From Physocladia obscura (taxonomy: Eukaryota; Chytridiomycota; Chytridiomycetes; Chytridiales; Chytriomycetaceae), in the NCBI GenBank assembly GCA_027596945.1, contig JADGJH010000357.1:1-20395 (forward strand): a stretch of 20,395 bases of DNA, given 5' to 3'. The position numbers and the translations under genes are program-made. Under the pieces are notes generated by a model. It ran no database searches. It was not told where the DNA came from and saw only the letters and a list, made by a program, of their open reading frames with translations. Positions 1 through 8,500 of this stretch are shown in pieces (the first letter of the stretch is position 1; every line of letters begins with the position of its first letter).

Positions 1-2
1 AA

Positions 3-305
3 TTGGAACCAGAACACAAATTAATTCTGAGTCATTTGCCTAGTGAGAGCGACAAAGACAGCGCAACTGTATTTGAAGAAACTGTTGAACCTCCGGTGCC
101 CAACCATTTGCTGCGAAGGGCTTCTGCGGCATCGGCATCAAATGTACGAACGCTCGTTCACTCGCCAACGCCGCCGAACAGATTCGATGCAAAAAGGCTC
201 TCGCACTTGAGTGTATCCAGAGGCCTCCTCTCGACTCCAGGAAGCAATTCCTCCAAACCTCGAACCCAAACGCAAGAAACGTTATTGTCTGCAGAGGACG
301 AATAA
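3..305 (+). CDS. 3' part of an unrecognised gene, cut by the window edge, ending at an in-frame TAA
   Basis: An open frame enters from the left edge; its first visible codon is TTG, so the true start lies outside the window. It gives about 100 residues rich in Ser, Thr, Pro, Arg and Ala, with no recognisable domain, and looks intrinsically disordered (for example the stretch RRASAASASNVRTLVHSPTP). It stops at TAA (303-305). The same frame then continues open for another 147 codons to 746, so this stop may be a nonsense mutation, part of an unrecognised intron, or the true end. Family unknown. I could not find a convincing GT-AG intron that removes the TAA and keeps the frame. Confidence 0.45.
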   Translation: MEPEHKLILSHLPSESDKDSATVFEETVEPPVPNHLLRRASAASASNVRTLVHSPTPPNRFDAKRLSHLSVSRGLLSTPGSNSSKPRTQTQETLLSAEDE

Positions 306-746
306 CTGGTTGAAAAGGTTGTGCAAAAGTTTGGTGGGGACGCTTCACAACTGAGGGAGTTTATTTCCCAGAAACGAATTCGGTTTGTCCATTGCAAAGA
401 AGGCGGCTTGCATCATCCGCTTACGGCGGAAATTCATCAGTATTGGGTTTTGGTTCCTGATGAAGGGGGAAATGGCTTCAACAGATATCCCAATGTGATG
501 AACTGGGAGCGATACTTGGGGCCAAAAAGTGCGCGGTTTTTGATGTCAAACACCAAGATTTTGTCTCTGCTGAGATTATTTCTGCCGCACTGCGTGACCA
601 TTAAGAAGTTGGGGTCCAGGATTAGCAGTGTCAAGCTTGACTATAATGCCACTCTGCTGCCCTGCGGGATGCGAGAAATAGCTTGCTTCTTCCGCGGTGG
701 ATTTTCAAAAGCATCATCGTTAGACTTGGATTCAACAACAAGATAG
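306..746 (+). other. In-frame continuation of the first gene downstream of the TAA (possible last exon or decayed C-terminus)
   Basis: From 306 the frame of the preceding feature runs open to TAG at 744-746. The product is a folded-looking segment with aromatic and hydrophobic residues (EIHQYWVLVPDEGGNGFNRY, then NWERYLGPKSARFLM), unlike the disordered part before it. There is no ATG near its beginning, so it is unlikely to be a gene of its own. A consensus poly(A) signal AATAAA lies at 760-765, just after the stop, which supports this being the genuine 3' end of a transcript. I do not recognise the family. Either the TAA at 303-305 is spliced out or read through, or the gene is decaying. Confidence 0.4.
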
Positions 747-759
747 CGCTGTAAGATTC

Positions 760-765
760 AATAAA
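760..765 (+). terminator. Putative poly(A) signal of the first gene
   Basis: AATAAA lies 13 bases after the TAG at 744-746. Position and strand fit the leftmost gene. A hexamer alone is weak evidence in AT-rich DNA. Confidence 0.35.
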
Positions 766-1026
766 TACAACATACAATAGCAAAGAAAATTCAGTTAACA
801 TACATTTGTCTTGCGTGAATCACTAAATAATGGCACTGTTGAGGTATTTGCCTTTTCAATGAAGGTTTTGGTAAAGTAGCCTCTGGGAGTAGCATCAGAA
901 GGTGGATTTTCGATATGGTTTTCGATTTCTTTTTCCTGTTTTACAGGGAAAGAACAATACATCAGACACTATTTGGTTAGATTTCGAAAACTCTGCTAAA
1001 GAGCTGGAAATGATGGAGTTCATTCA

Positions 1027-1357
1027 TCACAAAAATGAATTTCTCAGTGAACATAGACTTAGGGTTCACAAAACACGTCACTGTATTTGAGTGAACAGTC
1101 TCACAACATTCAAGATTAATCACAACAATGAATTTTCTTAGTGAACACTACACTCAAATCCATCACACTATTCCTCACTAACTCTCAGTGTAAATAAACC
1201 ATACCATTCAAAGTTGAGTTGATTCGTCGCAACAATGAATTTTCTTGGAACACACATTCAAATAAACAAGCGACAACTCTCACTAAAATCCATCACATTA
1301 TTCTTCACTCACTCTCAGTGTAAATAAAACACTTGATTCAAAGTTGAGTTGATTTGT
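1027..1357. repeat. Degenerate tandem repeat, about two and a half to three units of roughly 95-130 bases
   Basis: Three similar blocks follow each other. The beginnings are at about 1027 (CACAAAAATGAATTTCTCAG), 1121 (CACAACAATGAATTTTCTTA) and 1228 (GCAACAATGAATTTTCTTGG). Units two and three also share CTCTCAGTGTAAATAAA (from about 1183 and 1311) and TTCAAAGTTGAGTTGATT (from about 1207 and 1337). Unit lengths differ through internal indels. A 9-base inverted pair, ATTTGAGTG near 1085 and CACTCAAAT near 1150, could form a hairpin across the first junction. No long open frame or terminal repeats support a transposon. The remainder of 747-1470 is AT-rich and holds nothing else I can name. Confidence 0.6.
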
Positions 1358-1470
1358 CACTTGCCGAAGTGCACGAAACATCAATTCAAAATTTTATTAC
1401 AGAAGCTCCACAGAGAAGAGGAAGTGGGCGTATCAATGGGGGAGGGGTCAAACAAAAAAACACACACATT

Positions 1471-2451
1471 TTATCGCCATCGATTGGTCCCTTGTTCATA
1501 AAATCCAATCTTTCGCAACAACTTATATATTCGTGTCGCGGGCACAACGTTTGCTGGTATCTCCCACTTTTCAAACGCATTTTCGTAAATGTTGAGAGTT
1601 TCCAACGAAACACAGTATGCAATTTCTTCCGGGATGAGTCCACAAAGTCTATTGTTTTGAAGAAGCAACGTTTTAATATTTGATAGTCCGCCAATCGTGT
1701 GAGGAATTTCTCCAATCAATTTGTTGTTTGATACATCAAAAACCTCCAAAGAAAGCATGGATCCGATTTCTGATGGAATTTCTGAATCGAAATAGTTGTC
1801 GCTTGCGTAAAAATATTTTAGATTGGCAAGGTTTCCCACTTCAGCGGGAATCGACCCCTCCAACAGATTCCACGCAACCGATAAAAATTCGAGATTCACC
1901 AGCCTTCCAATTTCCCTCGGAATGGTGCCAATCAACTTACATGAGCCAATATTGAGATGTATGAGAGAAGTGCTCAGGAGACACAGTGCTTTCGGAATAC
2001 ATGTTTTTGGACGCGCATTTGCACCTCGCCAATCGAGAACTCTGCTTCGTGACAGCCGCACGATCGAATATGCTTTTTGCCACGATTTTGGAAAGCGAAA
2101 AAAGAGGCGATCAAGCAAATCGTAATATTGGCGAGGTGACTCTTTAACAGGCATGTGACGGACCAAACAAAGCATAGCAAAATACAAATCTAGCAGGCAG
2201 TCTCGGATATCTTTGTTGATAAGTGAGTATTTGAGCACATGTAACGGACTGATCCAGGCAAAGATTGATTGAACAATGACAGGTGGAATGGGAGTGTCGA
2301 TAAGTTCGTGTTCGCTGAGATTGCAAGAGTCCATCTCAATATCTGCTTGTGTGGCGAGCGCAAGATCGCGCTCGTATTTTTCCAGCTTCGAATCTCTGTG
2401 TCTCCGCCGTAGTGACTTCCTCTTTCTTCCTTCGCTTTGAAACACTTTCAT
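1471..2451 (-). CDS. F-box-like protein with plant-type leucine-rich repeats
   Basis: An intronless frame gives 326 aa from ATG (2449-2451) to the stop at 1471. Residues 1-30 are very basic (RKRKSLRRRHRDSK). Residues about 52-95 look like an F-box: a proline-led hydrophobic helix pattern (IPPVIVQSIFAWISPLHVLK, then SLINKDIRDCL). Residues about 165-300 hold five to six leucine-rich repeats of the plant type, pattern LxGxIPxEIGxLxxLxxLxxxxN (IGTIPREIGRLVNLEFLSVA, GSIPAEVGNLANLKYF, SEIPSEIGSMLSLEVF, GEIPHTIGGLSNIKTLLL, GLIPEEIAYCVSLETL). No signal peptide or membrane segment is apparent, so it is probably intracellular and not a receptor. F-box proteins usually bring substrates to SCF ubiquitin ligases; substrate choice by the LRRs here is inference. 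The gene lies head to head with the nucleoporin gene, 50 bases between starts. An AATAAA on this strand lies at 1393-1398. Confidence 0.8.
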   Translation of the reverse strand: MKVFQSEGRKRKSLRRRHRDSKLEKYERDLALATQADIEMDSCNLSEHELIDTPIPPVIVQSIFAWISPLHVLKYSLINKDIRDCLLDLYFAMLCLVRHMPVKESPRQYYDLLDRLFFRFPKSWQKAYSIVRLSRSRVLDWRGANARPKTCIPKALCLLSTSLIHLNIGSCKLIGTIPREIGRLVNLEFLSVAWNLLEGSIPAEVGNLANLKYFYASDNYFDSEIPSEIGSMLSLEVFDVSNNKLIGEIPHTIGGLSNIKTLLLQNNRLCGLIPEEIAYCVSLETLNIYENAFEKWEIPANVVPATRIYKLLRKIGFYEQGTNRWR

Positions 2452-2501
2452 GAAAATAAATTTCTTTCTTTTTCTGTGGAAAAGAAACCAACGGAGACAG
2501 C
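2452..2501. promoter_or_regulatory. 50-base divergent spacer between the LRR and nucleoporin genes
   Basis: The two start codons face away from each other with only 50 bases between them, made largely of a pyrimidine-rich stretch followed by an A-rich one. Both promoters and 5' UTRs must overlap this spacer or the neighbouring coding sequence. No TATA box is evident. Confidence 0.45.
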
Positions 2502-5500
2502 ATGAGCAACAGCGAAGAAGCGAATGTTGGCCCTGCGGAAGAAACCACAGTGAGTTCTTTCATTTTCTCGCTTAGTAATAACGCCGGTCGCGTCAAGATG
2601 AATATGCGGTCCATTTTGCGCGCTGGCTCTGGGCTGTTATAACCGCGATATTGCAAATCAAATCGATGCCCGAATACTCATGTCTCTCTTTAAACAGAAT
2701 ATTTGCATTGCTTCTATTGCACGCCTGTGCATCAGTGGCTATGCTGCATACCAGGATGCGAGTGAAGATGGTGTTTATAACTCTCTGCTCGCCGTTTCAA
2801 ACAAGTTTGGCTACGTTGTTTTTGGCACAGACGATGGGTTTGCTTTCATGGAAACAAAAACAGTCCACTCTCTCTTGCCAAAGAATCAAAATAAGGTGGG
2901 GTGAATTTACTTCCTTTATTTATTTTTATCATTTTGCTTTCGGATATTCAACTTTGTTTTTTAGAAGGAACAAGTGACTCTCGGCGACTTGAAAGCTACA
3001 CGCGTAGCTTTTCATGACAGTGATTCTGCCGTCAATCAAATTCGCCTGTCTGCGGACCAAAAAATTGTTGTCGTTGCTCTGACTTCGGGTCATATCCATC
3101 TTTTCGATGCTGCTGAACTTGCGCAGGTTCTTCTTTCCCCTCCGAAATAATAATAATAATAATAAAAATAAAATTCTTACTGAAACGTGTTTTTTTTTGA
3201 AACAGGGCATATCTACTTCCTTCAAAAAATTCATGTCTCCCAACGAAGAGGATGTTGCGATCCTGCCAAATCCCGAATCTTATCCAAATCTGTGCGCAGT
3301 CAACGGAGCAGATTTGTCTTTGCATATACTTGATATGGACACGGGCGTTTTTACGCCCATCGATAAATTCAAAACTGTTTATGCGATGTGCTGGAGCAGA
3401 AAGGGAAAGCAGCTTGCGATTGCAGATGAAAGTGCGGTTATAAGGCAGATTTCAATCGACGGAACTCCAAAGAACCTGATCAAACCACCTCCTTCTATTA
3501 CTGCAACAGAAGGTGTGCATTTCTTTATTCTTTCTCTTTCTCTCTCACACTTTCTCACTCTTTAACCATACTCAAATCTACTTTAATGGTTAATTTTTAC
3601 TCTAAATGTTTGTGATTTCCAGTTAAAAGCATTTTTTGGCTGGAAGATAAAACCTTTATTGTCCTGTATTCTGTGAATCAAGATGACGAAAATCAGGAAG
3701 ATGAAACTGCTGCTTATATCATTACTCAATCTGGAACTGCGAAAACTGGAATCAAGACAAAATATATGAAAATTGAGAATCCCTGTCCCATACTTACGAA
3801 TCGCACAAATCTGTTTTACCCGAATTTAATCTCGTCTATGTAATGAAACTGTCAAAATCGATGTATCTCAATTATTAATGACAACTTTGTGATTTAGGGG
3901 TTCATTTTCGTATCTTCTACCTTATGCGAATTTTTCAAGTTCAAGTATCGGATTATTAGGATTCAAAGATGGAAGCTGGAACAAATGGCTTTTACCTTCC
4001 GATAAAACTATTGATATCCCTGGAACAGGAGACGAAGATGATTCAAATGACGTTTCATTCCCAATTGGCGTTGATATTGATTTTACAAGCACTGACGTTG
4101 CTGAAAACGGACTTCCTCCAGCACCACTAATATACGTGCGCACTAGTGCAGGATATCTTGTTGTTTTTTCTGTGATTGATGAGACTTCGAAGAACCGTAA
4201 TCAGAGTTGCTCGAGCATGGTTGATAAAATCGAGGTTATTGACGGAGGTGATGGACCAACGCGATTGAAAGACGAGCTATTGGCGGCACAGAATACTATA
4301 TTTGGAAGTAGTTCATTCTCGGGAGAACATAGTGGTAGGCCATTTGCAAAAGGGTCGGAGCAATTTGTTCATAAAAATAGGGTTGAAACCCTACCGCCAA
4401 AGACGAAATCACCAGCAAGGCCCGTTGTACCGGGTGCAACATTTGTTCGCGATAGAAAAGATAAATCTCCCCAAAGATCTGCTGTGAAGGTTCCAGAGCC
4501 AACACCGTCTGCGCCGTTAACAACTGCACCTTCCGTCACAACAATCGCCACCGCTATCGCCGCTGCTTCTACCCCAATCACTCCTGTTGTTGTTACATCG
4601 ACGTCAATTTTGGAAAAGAAAGTTCCAGAACGTCCGAAAACGCCAACCCCTATTGAAAGTTCCAAAGAAACTTTAAAAACTACTGAAAATATAGTCAACA
4701 AAGATGAAGAAAACCCTCAAAGAACTTCTTTAGAGGTTGAATTTGGAGCTACAGCTTTAATTAAAGCTGAGTTACAGGTCGATACTACAGAGGCGTTGAA
4801 AAAACCCGAAGAAAAAAGTGGTTTCGAATCCTCAGCGAAGGTCAGAAAATCTTAGCATATAACTGATTTCTCAACTTTTTTTGATTCATTTTTATCAGCT
4901 CCCGGAAATATTGCTGAGAGTAAAGCAACCCAAGGCTGCAGCTCCAAGTACATTTGAGGAAGTGGACAACATTGATGACTTTTCGGCAGAGGTAAGTAAG
5001 CGAACCTTGCTTCCTTTCATTATTTATCTGTTCAATATTTACAAATTGTACTTAGTTTTTGGAAATTCGTCAAATACCTGTGAATACGAGTATTCCAATA
5101 ACTCAGCCGTTTAAACACCCTGAAAATAAAGCCATTTTTTACAATCTTCTTGCTATTTCAAACAAGTTTGGTTACGTTGTTTATGGAACTCAGTCTGGAT
5201 TTGGGTTTGCACTGACTGAAGATATTCGGACTGCTATTACAAAAGTAGAGTACTCTTTGAGCTTTTTATTTGATTGTTTTTAATTGGATCTGCTTATAAA
5301 ATTTGTATAGGCAGCCCCAAAGCAGGAAGTCAAGGTTTTGAAGGCGCATGAAGTTCCGCTTGAATATGACCTTGTGAACCAAATACGATTGTCAGCAGCA
5401 CAAGATCTGGTGTTAATCGGTCTTTCATCAGGAAGTATACTAGTGTTTAAAGTATCAGATTTAGTGTTGGTAAGGCAATTTTCGTATAATTCCTTTTTTT

Positions 5501-8500
5501 TTTTTTTTTTTATTTTCTATTTCTATTGTACTACTCAACCGACAAAAACTCTTGAGAGTCCGTTAGACTGCGCATCAGTCATTCTACCAAATCCTGAAGC
5601 ATTTCCAAATATTTGCGCGCTCAATTTTTCGAACGGGTTGTTATATATGTTCAATGTAGAAACTGATTTTTTTGACAAAATTGAAATTTCCGGCGAGACT
5701 TCAATAACTGCAATTTGCTGGAGTCGAAAAGGAAAGCAGCTTGCAATTGGAGACGATGCTGGAGTTATTCGACAAATCACTTTAGATGGAGTGATTAAGA
5801 ATACTATTAAACCTCCAGAAAGTTTGGGAGACGGCTTCGAAGGTTGGATAATTTTTGTAATTATTTTTTTTTATCTTCCTAAACTTTTTATGAAAAAAAC
5901 GCAGTGTCAAACATGTTTTGGCTTGAAGACAAAACTTTTGTTGTAATATTTTCACGGGAAGACCGTGAAAGTCGAGCATTTATTGTTATACAAAGCGGAA
6001 CTGCGAAAACCGGAATTCATACGGCATATACCGAAGTTTCTGATCCTTGTATAAAAGATTCAGATACCGAGAGGAAGACAGCATATATTTCAGCTTTGAT
6101 TTCTGATATGTAAGTTACTCGATTGTTGAGGCATTATTGGCTGATGTTCTTTTTTTCAGGGGAGATGCCAAATACATTCTGTCCTACGGAAATTATTCTG
6201 GTGATTCAATTGGATTTTTGGGATGCAAAGATGGAATTTGGAACAAATGGGTCCCAAAAAACGATGACATTTATCTTCCAGTAACAGAGAATGACGACAA
6301 CACATATACTGTCGGACTTGATATAGACTTTCACAGCAAAGATAAAATCAAATCACAGCATCCAGACTTACCGGATCTGTGTCCAGCACCATTGGTATAC
6401 GTTTTGAATAATGTTGGTTCCTTGCTTGTGTATGCAGTTGTTGATGACACAAGTTCTGAACGCAATGTTTCTTGCGCGTCCATGTGTGAAGCCGAGAAAT
6501 TACCTGGAACTGTAAAAGTAACCTCACTATTTTTTTTTGTTTTGTTTTTTATTTTTATTTTTGCTTATTATTAATTTGACGTTTCTAACCGGAATAATCA
6601 GGTTTCTTTAAAAGCTGAGCCTCTTAAAGTACAAACGCAACCTGAAATCGTGAAGTCAGATACCCAGCTTTTTAAGTTTGCACCAAATGCCGATGAGGAA
6701 TCACCTGCAATTTCTGCATCCCCCAAGATTCCACAACCTGCGAAAGCGCCAGTATTTGGCCAGGTCTCAGTTCCAAGTTTCGCTCCAAAGCCGATGGCAC
6801 CACTCGAAACGCAAAAGTCCCTTTTTGGGAACGGGTCTGGATTTTTGTTTGTGCCAGCGAAAAAAGAAATTTCGTCTTCGATGCCAGTAAAATCAGAAGG
6901 TCCTATTTTTGGCAGCGGATTTGCGAAAACAACTGAAATTTCGTTTACGAACCCTGTCGGATCAGGAACGCCACCGCCGCCATTATTTGGGCCTGTTAAA
7001 CCGAGTCCCGCACCTGTAAAACACTCCCTCGTTTTTGAAAATCCTGCTGTAGCAAAGTCTACTTTTCCGTTCACTCAAGGTACCAACGCTAAAACCTCTG
7101 GCACATCACTTGCAAGTGATACACCAGCTACAGCATTGTTTGGTTCAGTATCTTTCCCATCTTCTCCTGTCCCTTCTACGAAGACGATAATTTTTTCGAA
7201 TGAAGCCAAAAATCCGCTGAAATCAGGAATTTTTGGCGTAAGTTACGCACCGGCTTCAGCTACTCTTTCAAAAATGCCTTTGTTTTCGACTGAAACTAAA
7301 TTTGCACCTCCAAAGCCTTTGTTTCCGTCATCCAGCGCAGTTCCAGACATGCCATCTCCAAGAATTCCAGTGGAATCGAAACTTATTGAAGCTGTTGCGA
7401 CAGAAGCGCCGATTTTTCCAGTTCAGCAAAATTTTGCTACTAAGCCACCCTTTGACAAACCTGCTCCTTTGAAACCAATTCCAAAAGTTGATAAAGATCC
7501 TTCCTCAAAAATATTAGAATCTGTACTCCCTGTGCCAACTGTACCTGTCCCAGTACCAGCGAAGAAGGAACCCAAGAAGAAAACTTATGATGATCCGAAT
7601 AGTTTATTACAGCTATTTGATCGACTGTGCGCTGAATTCGAAGATGATTTAATTGAAGTTCGTGAGTTTATATTTTATTTTTTGAGCTTAAAACATTGTT
7701 TTTTTGTGTGAAATTTCTAATTTGCTGCTTTCTCATTTTGTTTTCAGTTACAAGAAAATATGAGTGATTGCAGTGCATTTGTCGAGAAGGCGGTTAAAAA
7801 TTCAGCGATTGTGCTTCAGCAAACGCATATTCAGCTTTCTAATGCGAATGAACAAATGATATATGTCGAATCAGATTCTAAAAAAATTTGCGTAACTCGC
7901 GATGAACTTGTTAATACACTGAGATTGGGTAAATTCTATATATATATATTTTTATTATAAATTTTTTTGAATTTTCGAATGTTTTTTAGTCGCTGGAAAA
8001 CAAGAATACGCTGGAAAACTTTTCAAATACCTGAAAGAAGAATCAAAAGATTGGCTGGAAAATACGGGAGAATTAGGGCCCGAATTCGCATATTTACAAA
8101 CCGAGTTGAGAAGAAAGATTATGGTTTGACTTTTATAAATATTTGTATGCTACTTAATTATTTTGATAAAAACTTCTAGCACATGGAATCATCTCTTAGT
8201 GATGTGAAAGCGTCGTTGGTTGAAATCAAAGAGATGCTTGAAATCAAACGTGGAGTGAGAAATCCCGTCAAGTAATTGCAAGATAAACATTTTTTAATTG
8301 ATCTAATCAATCGTGTTATACAGATTACCAGATTGGGACACGATTTGCAGAAATATCCGAAGAATCACTAACCATACGCTGACGATTTCGAAAAGGCTTG
8401 ATGGCCTTTTGCAAAATGTTCGTGTCGAAAAGCGAGTCCTGTTTTTGCAGTCGAAAAATTCGAAAACAACGCCGTTCAAGAATTCGTTTGCAGCTGTTTT

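Noticed and set aside
902..1090. 62-codon frame in the intergenic region, preceded by a TTTTACAG acceptor-like site
   Set aside because: It has no matching donor from the upstream gene that keeps the frame, runs into the repeat array and shows no domain.
4815..4835. tRNA-like T-loop sequence (GGTTTCGAATCC)
   Set aside because: It lies in the coding linker of the nucleoporin and no acceptor, D or anticodon stems can be drawn around it.
4841..5055. Two separate nucleoporin genes, the first ending at the TAG at 4853-4855
   Set aside because: There is no in-frame ATG before propeller 2, good splice sites join the blocks in phase, and no poly(A) signal or promoter-like gap lies between them.
6598..7074. 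158-codon minus-strand frame opposite the FG region
   Set aside because: Shadow of the low-complexity Pro/Ser-rich sense frame; no motif of its own.
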